A DNA stretch of 22,080 nucleotides from a virus: positions 1-22,080 of the IMG/VR virus record IMGVR_UViG_3300048837_002351; one strand, 5' to 3'. Below are positions 1-6,163 of this stretch, one piece after another. The position numbers were made by a program, and so were the translations under genes. A model generated the notes under the pieces. The model had not been told where the DNA came from. It did not search any database and saw only the letters and a program-made list of their open reading frames with translations. Positions within the stretch are counted from its first letter, which is position 1. The number at the start of each line of letters is the position of its first letter.

Positions 1-2769
1 GTGACGGACGTTGAAGCCCTGTTCCAACCCGGCGAGCGCATCACCCACCACGAGTACGGCCAAGGCGTCGTGCTTGACCCGGCGCGTGACGGGTATTTGC
101 GCGCGTTCTTTGGCGTCGGCGAACGCCGGGTGCCGGTGGCATCGTTGCGGCGCGAACTCACGCGCACCGAACGCATCCTGCGCGCTGTGGATGGCGGCGC
201 GGAACGGTCGCGCAAGGCATGGTTGTCCTACGAGGCGCACGCGCTGCCGGTGATGGAAAGCGCCTCGGCGCTGACCTCGGCCAAGATCGACCTGTTGCCG
301 CATCAGGTGGTGCTGACGCACCGCATCGCCACCGCCTCACCCCGGCGCTATCTGATCGCCGACGAGGTGGGCTTGGGCAAGACCATCGAAGCCGCGCTGA
401 TCCTGCGCGAGTTGGCCAGCCGGGGCGAATTGACCCGCGCCTTGATGGTGGTGCCTGCGGGCCTCGTGAACAACTGGCATCGGGAATTGAACGAGGTGTT
501 CAATCTCGACTTCGAGGTGTTCGGCTCCGAAGGCGACATCACCGACCGCAAGACCAATGCCTTCGCCAAGCACGACCGGCTGATCGCCAGCATCGACACC
601 CTGAAGCGCCCGGCGCGCATCAAGCGCCTGCTGGACGCGCCGCGCTGGGATTTAGTGGTGTTCGACGAAGCGCATCACCTGACCGCCTACCGCACCGGCG
701 GCAAGGTGCGCAAAACCGAAAATTACAAGCTGGCCGAAGCGCTGAAAGATCATTCGCGTGATCTCGTGCTGCTGTCGGCCACGCCGCACCAGGGCAATCA
801 CTTCCAGTTCTGGATGCTGGCGCAACTGCTGAACCCGACGCTGTTCCGCAGCCCCGAAGAAATGCTGGAAGAACGGCACCGGCTCAACACGGTGATGTTC
901 CGCCGCACCAAGGCCGACGCCTGCCAGCCGGATGGCTCGCCGCTGTTTGCACGGCGCTGGGTTCATACCGAGTCCTTCGTGATGAACCAGACCGAACGGC
1001 TGTTTTACGAGAAGCTGCGCGAGTACCTGGAGGACGGTTTCGACCTTGCGCGCCGCCAAGGCAACCAGGGGCGTGCGCTGGGCTTCCTGATGGCGATCTT
1101 CCAGAAGATCGCAGCGTCGAGCTTTGCCGCCGTGCGCCGCACGCTCAAGCGCCGCCTGCTGATGCTGACGCTGCACGAGGCGTTCCTGCGCGACAAGGAA
1201 CTGGACATCGAAGGCCGCGAGCGCCTGACCGAGGAAGCGCGCGAGCTGATCCACGAGGAATTTGGCCTGCCCCGCGACAGCGTCGGGCGCAGTGAAGTGG
1301 ATCGTGTGCTGGCCGATCTGAAGTACCGGCTGGTGAAGAAGCTGGACGAAGAGGCGCTGGAGATGGCCTCCGACCCTTACGCCAGCGAGTATTCGGCCAC
1401 GCACGCGGAAGAAGCCGCGTCGGCGGTGGTGAACCTGCATCTTCCCGAGGAACGCCTGCGTATTGGCGACCTGTTGCGCCTGTTCCCGGCGGAGCGCGAA
1501 ACCAAGATGCAGAAGCTGCTCGATGGCTTGGGCACGCTGTGGCGGCAGAACCCCAACGAGAAGATCGTGATCTTCGCCACCTACCTCGGCACGGTGGACA
1601 TGATCGCCCGCGAGATCGAGCAGACCTTCCCCGGCCAGGGCGTTACCGTGCTGCGCGGTGGTGACCACGGCGCGAAGGTGGCGGCGGAGCGGCGCTTTCG
1701 CCAGAAGGATGGCCCGCGCGTGCTGGTCTGCACGGCGGCTGGACGCGAAGGCATCAACCTGCAATTCGCTCGCGTCTTGTTCAATTTCGACCTGCCGTGG
1801 AACCCGATGGACATGGAGCAGCGCATCGGGCGCATCCATCGCTACGGTCAGCGCGACACCGCGCAGGTTTACAACCTTGTGCTGTCGGACACCATTGAGG
1901 GCCGCATCTTCCTGCTGTTGGATGAAAAGCTCACCGAAATCGCCCGCACGGTCGGCAAGGTGGATGACCAGGGCAACGTGGCCGAAGACCTGCGCGCACA
2001 GATTCTTGGGCAGTTGTCGGAACGGTTGAACTACGACCGGCTGTATCAGGAAGCGCTGTCCGACCCGGAATTGAAGCGCACGCAGGTGGAGCTGGAGGCG
2101 GCGCTGTCGAATTCCCGCGAGGCGCGGCAGGTGGTGTTCGACCTGTTCCAAGACCTCGACGGCTTCAGTCTCGATGACTACAAGCCCTTCTCGGATGTGT
2201 CATCCAGTCTGGATCGACTGGTGCGCTTCCTCTCGGCGGCAGTGGCAGATCGCCAGCAGAAGCTGGTCAAGGTGGACGATGCAACCTACGACCTCGTCAC
2301 CGTCGAAGGCACGCGCCGCGCCCGTTTCACCCTGAGCCGCGAAGCCGCGACGAATCAGGACGACCTGCAATTGATGGGCTTGGATCACCCTTTGGTGCAA
2401 GAGGAACTGGGCCGCTGGCGCAGCGTGCCGCCGGAGGAAGTCGGCATCGCCGTGTCCGGCGACGTGGACGAACCGGTGCTGCTGTCGCTGTGGATGGTCG
2501 AGACATCGGCTGGCAAGGGCGAACGCCGCGTGGTGGTGCAGCCCATCGCAGTCAAGCAAGACGGCACGCGCGTTCCGGCGGTCGAGCGCCTGTGCGAGAA
2601 ATTCCTGCAAGCACCGCCCGCCACACCGCTGTTCCGACCCGAGCAGCGGAACGACCTGTTCACCCACGCCGTTGAGCCGACCCTGCAGCGGGAACTGAAG
2701 CACAAGGGAGCCGCGAATGGCGATGGCAGCTATTCGGCGGAGCTGATTGGGTATGTTGAGATTTTGTAA
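1..2769 (+). CDS. SNF2-family DEAD/DEAH helicase, RapA/HepA-like
   Basis: A 922-residue ATP-dependent nucleic-acid translocase. The first RecA-like lobe has Walker A DEVGLGKT at residues 121-128, DEAH at 222-225 and LSATP near 259. The second lobe has TAAGREGINLQ near 578 and QRIGRIHRYGQ at 607-617, the SNF2 motif VI. The N-terminal stretch HHEYGQGVV (residues 16-24) resembles the small beta domain found ahead of the motor in RapA-type proteins. About 300 residues follow the motor and carry no motif I recognise. The GTG start lies on the first base of the window, so an upstream start cannot be excluded. All motor motifs look intact. Proteins of this family act in RNA polymerase recycling and also in phage-defence loci such as DISARM and other island systems. 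The SDH protease downstream makes an island role plausible, but this is inference. Confidence 0.9.
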   Translation: MTDVEALFQPGERITHHEYGQGVVLDPARDGYLRAFFGVGERRVPVASLRRELTRTERILRAVDGGAERSRKAWLSYEAHALPVMESASALTSAKIDLLPHQVVLTHRIATASPRRYLIADEVGLGKTIEAALILRELASRGELTRALMVVPAGLVNNWHRELNEVFNLDFEVFGSEGDITDRKTNAFAKHDRLIASIDTLKRPARIKRLLDAPRWDLVVFDEAHHLTAYRTGGKVRKTENYKLAEALKDHSRDLVLLSATPHQGNHFQFWMLAQLLNPTLFRSPEEMLEERHRLNTVMFRRTKADACQPDGSPLFARRWVHTESFVMNQTERLFYEKLREYLEDGFDLARRQGNQGRALGFLMAIFQKIAASSFAAVRRTLKRRLLMLTLHEAFLRDKELDIEGRERLTEEARELIHEEFGLPRDSVGRSEVDRVLADLKYRLVKKLDEEALEMASDPYASEYSATHAEEAASAVVNLHLPEERLRIGDLLRLFPAERETKMQKLLDGLGTLWRQNPNEKIVIFATYLGTVDMIAREIEQTFPGQGVTVLRGGDHGAKVAAERRFRQKDGPRVLVCTAAGREGINLQFARVLFNFDLPWNPMDMEQRIGRIHRYGQRDTAQVYNLVLSDTIEGRIFLLLDEKLTEIARTVGKVDDQGNVAEDLRAQILGQLSERLNYDRLYQEALSDPELKRTQVELEAALSNSREARQVVFDLFQDLDGFSLDDYKPFSDVSSSLDRLVRFLSAAVADRQQKLVKVDDATYDLVTVEGTRRARFTLSREAATNQDDLQLMGLDHPLVQEELGRWRSVPPEEVGIAVSGDVDEPVLLSLWMVETSAGKGERRVVVQPIAVKQDGTRVPAVERLCEKFLQAPPATPLFRPEQRNDLFTHAVEPTLQRELKHKGAANGDGSYSAELIGYVEIL

Positions 2770-2878
2770 GATGGAACCGACGCCAGTGCATCATAGCGTT
2801 GGTACGTTGGTATTATGAGGTGTTCGGTGCACATCTGCGCTTCGCAGATGTCCCGAATCAAAATGAAGGAATAGACCG
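2770..2878 (+). promoter_or_regulatory. Intergenic region with direct repeats, -10-like box and hairpin
   Basis: Two copies of GTTGGTA lie at 2798-2804 and 2806-2812, one base apart, and the second runs into TATTAT (2811-2816), which fits a -10 box. No good -35 box is visible 17 bases upstream. A perfect 9-bp inverted repeat follows at 2831-2851 (ACATCTGCG, loop CTT, CGCAGATGT) without a T-tract. AAGGA near 2865-2869 is a fair ribosome binding site for the GTG at 2879. The layout suggests a regulated promoter or leader for the protease gene. The assignment is by pattern only. Confidence 0.35.
2831..2851. repeat. Perfect 9-bp inverted repeat (hairpin)
   Basis: The arms ACATCTGCG and CGCAGATGT are exact reverse complements around a 3-base loop. 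No run of T follows on either side, so it is not a standard intrinsic terminator. It may be a binding site for a dimeric regulator or a leader hairpin for the downstream protease gene. Confidence 0.6.
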
Positions 2879-3886
2879 GTGTCGAGCTATAAGTCCAGAA
2901 AAGCAACACTAAAAGCCATTGCCGAATGCAGAGACTCTGCGGTTATATCTTACGTAACCGGGGATAGACGACAGCTGGAAACGCAAATCTCTCCCGAGAT
3001 CATTGATCTATTTGTTGAGCACTTAGATGAAATCGGCCCAACAAAAAAGATATCGCTACTTCTTCATACGAATGGAGGAGATACGGCTGCTGCTTGGCGT
3101 CTTGTAAATTTGCTTCATACATTCTGCGATGAGCTTGAGGTAATTATTACCGCAAAGGCCTTAAGCGCCGGAACATTGATCTCGCTCGGGGCAAACAAAA
3201 TTGTCATGACGAAGCAAGCGGCTCTCGGCCCGATCGACCCAAGCATTAATCACCCTCTCAATCCGTTGATACCCAATGCGCCTCACGTCAAGGCCCCGGT
3301 GAGTGTGGAGGCGATCAGAGGGTATTTGGATGCAGCGACGGAACTTGGCATCAAGGATGCGTCCAGCCTGACTCAAATTCTTGTTGACCTATCAAATAAG
3401 GTGCATCCTCTCGTACTTGGGCAGATATTCAGATCTCGGGAGCAAATTAGATTTCTGGCCAAGAAGCTCCTGAAGCGCCAAGTTGAAGACGAACAAAAGA
3501 CCAAAGAAATCATCGATTTTCTTTGCGCTGAGTCCGGCAGCCATGATTACACTATCAATCGAAGAGAGGCTCGCGATCTTGGTCTTAATATTGAAAACCC
3601 GTCTGACGAGCTTTACGGCCTATTGAGGAAGCTGCATCTCAGCTATGTTGATGAGCTCAAGCTGCTGGAACCATACGATCCATACAGTCTGTTGGGCGCA
3701 AACCAGACAACTGACTATGCACTTCCGCGAGCGACCATCGAAAGCGTCAAGACCGGAAGTCATAAGTTTCTGTCGGAAGGTACATTGACAAAAACTGCCA
3801 CCCAGCAAGTCGGGCCAGCAGGGCCTTTCATGCAAGACATGATCAATGACAATCGAAAATTCGAAGGATGGAGAAAGACATCATGA
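2879..3886 (+). CDS. SDH-family ClpP/SppA-fold serine protease
   Basis: A 335-residue cytosolic protein of the serine dehydrogenase proteinase (SDH) family, part of the ClpP/crotonase superfamily. HTNGGDTAAAW (residues 63-73) matches the oxyanion-type GG strand. ALSAGTLISLGA (95-105) carries the probable nucleophile Ser97. ALGPIDPSI follows at about 115-123, as in SppA and Clp proteases. No signal peptide or membrane segment is evident, unlike SppA. The start is GTG, with AAGGA about nine bases upstream. The reading frame is intact. Base composition is markedly more A+T-rich than the helicase before it and the prophage after it (28 of 60 G+C in 2881-2940), which suggests horizontal acquisition. 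Its stop overlaps the next small gene. The substrate is unknown. Confidence 0.85.
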   Translation: MSSYKSRKATLKAIAECRDSAVISYVTGDRRQLETQISPEIIDLFVEHLDEIGPTKKISLLLHTNGGDTAAAWRLVNLLHTFCDELEVIITAKALSAGTLISLGANKIVMTKQAALGPIDPSINHPLNPLIPNAPHVKAPVSVEAIRGYLDAATELGIKDASSLTQILVDLSNKVHPLVLGQIFRSREQIRFLAKKLLKRQVEDEQKTKEIIDFLCAESGSHDYTINRREARDLGLNIENPSDELYGLLRKLHLSYVDELKLLEPYDPYSLLGANQTTDYALPRATIESVKTGSHKFLSEGTLTKTATQQVGPAGPFMQDMINDNRKFEGWRKTS

Positions 3887-4098
3887 ACTACTTTCAACCC
3901 ACAGCAGATGCTCGCGGGTTTTTTCAGTCCAATTCTTCGGCGGGTAATGCTTCGCTCACCAGCACGGCTGTTTCCGGTAATTTGAGTGATCTAATGAGAA
4001 ATGCCACCGTAGTTCGAGTAAACATTCCTAGCCCGGACAAGCCCCCTACCTGCGCCGAGCCGAGGCAAAGCGCCAGCACAAACGCAGCCGAAGACTAG
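3883..4098 (+). CDS. Small hypothetical protein coupled to the SDH protease
   Basis: A 71-residue protein I do not recognise. The ATG at 3883 overlaps the protease stop as ATGA, and GGAG lies about eight bases upstream. This is why I prefer it to the in-frame ATG at 3868, which would overlap by 19 bases. The sequence starts MNYFQPTADARGFFQ and is rich in Ser, Asn, Thr and Ala, with no membrane segment, catalytic motif or clear fold signature. Low complexity suggests a partly disordered polypeptide. Composition is intermediate and becomes GC-richer towards the end. The coupling suggests it is made with the protease, perhaps as a partner or substrate, but that is inference. The reading frame could also be fortuitous. 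Confidence 0.5.
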   Translation: MNYFQPTADARGFFQSNSSAGNASLTSTAVSGNLSDLMRNATVVRVNIPSPDKPPTCAEPRQSASTNAAED

Positions 4099-4334
4099 GA
4101 AGTAATCTCTCTGGAGAGGAATGCTGCCTCTACAGTGCGTCTAGCAACCAGCCCAGGCAGCGCTCTTCCTCCGCCATAGCCCCACCTGCGCAATTCATGA
4201 CTGGCCGCAGTCCAGGCTCGCTCGTTAACCCGTCGGCGCAGCGTCGAAGTCTACAACCGCCCCACCCCAAAGCTGAAGATGAAGTCCACGATAGCGGTGA
4301 TCCTGCTCTCGGGTCGATTGCCAGCACCCAGGCG
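4099..4334. other. Convergent intergenic region, probable prophage edge
   Basis: No convincing gene lies between the plus-strand island genes and the minus-strand spanin. A minus-strand GTG frame (4130-4327, 65 codons) is open but looks non-coding. In the Rz frame, sequence after the Rz stop (TAG, 4335-4337) reads on as RLGAGNRPESRITAIVDF and so on to an in-frame TAG near 4251-4253. It then reads TSTLRRRVNERAWTAASH onwards to a TAG near 4098, with protein-like composition but no ATG or GTG start in the second part. It could be a decayed small gene. No tRNA, integrase or certain att repeat is visible. Confidence 0.4.
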
Positions 4335-4832
4335 CTATTTGGCTGTCACCGTCATGTCTTGTGCCCACGCTTGCAGCGCCCTCAACTGCTCGGCGTTCTC
4401 GTGGCAGGTCTGATAGTTGGTGGCAACGGTTCCGGCGACGGCAGAGAGCGCAATGCCTGCGGCGGCCGCATCAGCATCTCGGGCGGGTTCGGGCAGATCA
4501 CCGGCGGCGGCAGCGTCGTGCAGGCGCACAAAGCCACGGTTGATAGTGCAAGCAGCATCGGTTTGAATGGGCACATAGACGGGAACCTCCTTGATGATGG
4601 TGTCGCCCTTCTCGCGGACGACGCGGACGCGGTCGATGTACTCGGTGACGACCTTGACGGTAGCCTGCGCCTGCCGCTCTCGAACGGCGGCAGCTTGCAG
4701 GGTTTGTTGCTGGACGGCGGCGTCCCACTGGGCCTGAACGTGGCCCGCGCCCTTGATCCAGCCGAACCCGATCAAGGCGACGGCAAGCAGGACGAGGGGC
4801 AGCCAGAGGTACGGCCACGGGATCAGGCTCAT
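4335..4832 (-). CDS. Rz: Rz-like inner-membrane spanin (i-spanin)
   Basis: A 165-residue type II membrane protein that, with Rz1, bridges the inner and outer membranes and disrupts the outer membrane in the last step of lysis. Residues about 5-26 (PWPYLWLPLVLLAVALIGF) form an N-terminal transmembrane segment. The periplasmic part is rich in Gln, Ala, Val and Arg (QAQWDAAVQQQTLQAAAVRE), consistent with the coiled coil of i-spanins. The start ATG at 4832 overlaps the endolysin stop by four bases (ATGA), which favours it over the longer upstream frame. It is the last gene of the lysis cassette. A second, out-of-frame lipoprotein gene lies entirely inside it, strongly supporting the Rz assignment. 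Length is normal for the family. Confidence 0.85.
   Translation of the reverse strand: MSLIPWPYLWLPLVLLAVALIGFGWIKGAGHVQAQWDAAVQQQTLQAAAVRERQAQATVKVVTEYIDRVRVVREKGDTIIKEVPVYVPIQTDAACTINRGFVRLHDAAAAGDLPEPARDADAAAAGIALSAVAGTVATNYQTCHENAEQLRALQAWAQDMTVTAK
4382..4576 (-). CDS. Rz1: Rz1-like outer-membrane lipoprotein spanin nested in Rz
   Basis: A 64-residue reading frame in the +1 frame relative to Rz and fully inside it. The N-terminus MCPFKPMLLALSTVALCAC has a short basic region, a hydrophobic stretch and a lipobox LCAC ending at Cys19. The predicted mature lipoprotein is 46 residues with 15 prolines (TTLPPPVICPNPP at its start), the classic Rz1 composition. An internal Met7 is an alternative start giving a more usual signal peptide. 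Rz1 would be sorted to the outer leaflet and bind Rz through its C-terminus. Nested Rz1 genes are known from lambda and many other phages, and annotation often misses them. Evidence is from sequence pattern only. Confidence 0.85.
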   Translation of the reverse strand: MCPFKPMLLALSTVALCACTTLPPPVICPNPPEMLMRPPQALRSLPSPEPLPPTIRPATRTPSS

Positions 4833-5338
4833 GGCGTTTCCCCGAGGCACTGGCGGTACTCGGCCTGCCGCCGCGTTACCAACCCGCCGCACAAGCGCGC
4901 ATTGGCAGGCAGCGCGCAGTCCTTGCCCAGGAAGAATCGCCAGCGCAGCAACTCGGAACACGCCCCGGCGTAGTCCTCGGCGTTGAGCTTTCGCACCAGC
5001 GTGGACTGGCAGAACGCGCGGCTGCCGACGTTGTAGGAGAAACTGACCAGCGCGTCGTACTCGTGCTGGGCCAGCGGCACGGTCACGCAGCTTTTCAGGG
5101 CACCCTCGAACTTCTGCACATCCGTGAGCGCCCGCGCCAGCGCTTTCGGCGGCGTGGTGGTGTCGCCCAGCTTCACGTCGGTGGTGGTGCCGAAGCCGAT
5201 GGTCGGCACATCACCCTTGATCGGAATCACCGCGCGGTCGGTATAGCCCTCGTGCAGCACGATGCCGACCAGCGCGGCGGCGGACAGCGTCAGCGCGGCC
5301 ACGGCCTTACGCGATGTTGGCGTGGGTGGCCGGGTCAT
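4829..5338 (-). CDS. GH24 lysozyme endolysin, probable SAR type
   Basis: A 169-residue muramidase of the T4/P21 lysozyme family that cleaves peptidoglycan glycan strands. The Glu-Asp-Thr site appears as Glu30 in LHEGY, then Asp43 and Thr46 in GDVPTIGFGTT. The Glu-Asp spacing is a few residues longer than in T4 lysozyme, which I take as a subfamily loop. Residues about 11-28 (KAVAALTLSAAALVGIVL) form a weakly hydrophobic, Ala/Ser/Gly-rich segment directly before Glu30, as in signal-arrest-release endolysins such as P21 R. Such enzymes reach the membrane by Sec and are released when the membrane is depolarised. LVSFSYNVGS lies in the middle, as in the family. The start at 5338 overlaps the holin stop by four bases. 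Confidence 0.88.
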   Translation of the reverse strand: MTRPPTPTSRKAVAALTLSAAALVGIVLHEGYTDRAVIPIKGDVPTIGFGTTTDVKLGDTTTPPKALARALTDVQKFEGALKSCVTVPLAQHEYDALVSFSYNVGSRAFCQSTLVRKLNAEDYAGACSELLRWRFFLGKDCALPANARLCGGLVTRRQAEYRQCLGETP

Positions 5339-5556
5339 TGGCGCATCTCCGGCTGGGCCACGATGCGCGCCACGGTCGCGCCGATGCTGGCGGCGAAGGC
5401 CAGCAGCACGAACGCGCCGCGCGGCAGCACGTCGCCGAAGATCGGCACCACCACTTCCGCCGCCGTGAAGGCAGCGGCCAACAGCGATAAGCGGATGCTC
5501 CACGCACGACGCAACACGCGCCGCCAGTCATCGAGCAGGCAGATGCGGCAGTTCAT
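5335..5556 (-). CDS. Small two-helix membrane protein, probable holin
   Basis: A 73-residue protein with two likely transmembrane helices, about residues 19-40 (SIRLSLLAAAFTAAEVVVP) and 46-67 (GAFVLLAFAASIGATVARI), joined by a short turn. The N-terminus is charged (DDWRRVLRRAW). Size, topology and position directly before the endolysin fit a small (pin)holin, which would set lysis timing and, with a SAR endolysin, depolarise the membrane. The ATG at 5556 overlaps the upstream stop as ATGA, and its own stop overlaps the endolysin start in the same way, so the genes are translationally coupled. The holin role is inferred from context and topology. Confidence 0.7.
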   Translation of the reverse strand: MNCRICLLDDWRRVLRRAWSIRLSLLAAAFTAAEVVVPIFGDVLPRGAFVLLAFAASIGATVARIVAQPEMRQ

Positions 5557-5855
5557 TGCGCACCTCCCATCAGCTTCAATTTGATGGCGGCACCGACCAG
5601 CAGTGCGGCCAAGATGCCGGTGGTGATGACCTTCACAGCGGTCTGCCACGCGGTGCGCCGCGCATCGCGCCACGCTTGCAGCAGATCGCGCAGTTCACGG
5701 ATGTCCTTCGCGGCGTGGCCGTTCTCCAGCCCGAGATGGGCGAGGCAACGCTCGGCTCCACGCTCGGCGGCACGGTCGAGCAGATCGTCGAAGTCCTCCT
5801 TGCGCAGAAGCAGCATGTTCTCCACAAGGGCGGCGGGTTGGGTTTCTTCGGTCAT
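5553..5855 (-). CDS. Lysis-cassette membrane protein, DUF6127-like
   Basis: A 100-residue protein with an acidic and basic helical N-terminal part (KEDFDDLLDRAAERGAER, then LRDLLQAWRDARRTAW) and one C-terminal transmembrane helix at about residues 73-95 (VKVITTGILAALLVGAAI). The layout resembles the DUF6127 proteins found beside holins in proteobacterial prophages; I match this from memory. The start at 5855 (MTEETQ) is chosen because TTCTGGAGAAAACC places GGAGA at good spacing; the in-frame ATG at 5876 lies inside the terminator stem. It is the first gene after the terminator at 5876-5910. A role as holin partner or antiholin is possible but unproven. Confidence 0.65.
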   Translation of the reverse strand: MTEETQPAALVENMLLLRKEDFDDLLDRAAERGAERCLAHLGLENGHAAKDIRELRDLLQAWRDARRTAWQTAVKVITTGILAALLVGAAIKLKLMGGAQ

Positions 5856-5875
5856 TGGTTTTCTCCAGAAATGCA

Positions 5876-5910
5876 AAACCCGCCCGATGCCGAAGCACCA
5901 GAGCGGGTTT
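5876..5910 (-). terminator. Intrinsic terminator between tail and lysis genes
   Basis: Read on the minus strand, AAACCCGC at 5910-5903 pairs with GCGGGTTT at 5883-5876. The inner stem closes on a C(TTCG)G tetraloop. Allowing three G-U pairs and one bulged T, I count about 15 paired positions, ending in TTTT. The UUCG loop forms only in minus-strand RNA, which fixes the direction. It sits after the tail gene ending at 5942 and 20 bases before the first lysis gene, so lysis genes need read-through, antitermination or their own promoter. Confidence 0.75.
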
Positions 5911-5941
5911 CAGGGGGAACGAGGGTTGTTGAGGGAACGGT

Positions 5942-6163
5942 TTAGATGTCGATGACTTCCATCGGCAGCGACGGCGCGACGCCCTCGATCACGTCGTCGC
6001 GCACGAAAACGGTCTGGCCCACGGTGGCGTTGCCACGCGCCCGGATCAGGCCGCCGCCGGGGAGCACCACCAAGGCCACGCCCCCACCGATTTCGAGCAC
6101 GGTGCCCGCTTGCAGCGGCGCGTCGGGCAGCAACTGCCGGAACTGCTGGTAGAGGTTATGCAT
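5942..6163 (-). CDS. Small hypothetical tail-region protein
   Basis: A 73-residue protein of unknown function, last gene of the tail block. The first part (MHNLYQQFRQLLP) is helical and the rest is beta-rich with many Gly and Val residues (LEIGGGVALVVLPGGGLIRA, then VFVRDDVIEG). The alternating Gly/Val pattern resembles small beta-barrel domains such as those in baseplate spike or head-fibre proteins, but I recognise no family. The start at 6163 overlaps the preceding gene by eight bases. A longer frame through this position is a shadow of the baseplate gene. The terminator follows shortly after. Confidence 0.65.
   Translation of the reverse strand: MHNLYQQFRQLLPDAPLQAGTVLEIGGGVALVVLPGGGLIRARGNATVGQTVFVRDDVIEGVAPSLPMEVIDI

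Noticed and set aside
652-2151. 499-residue minus-strand open frame under the helicase gene
   Set aside because: It is antisense to a gene with intact helicase motifs; the sequence is rich in His, Gln, Arg and Val without motifs, typical of antisense frames in GC-rich DNA.
4130-4327. 65-codon minus-strand frame with GTG start after Rz
   Set aside because: No ribosome binding site, no family resemblance and Ser/Gly/Trp/Cys-rich sequence; treated as part of an unassigned intergenic stretch.
4197-4973. 258-codon plus-strand frame across the lysis genes
   Set aside because: It is antisense to Rz, Rz1 and the endolysin end, which are well supported by motifs and coupled starts.
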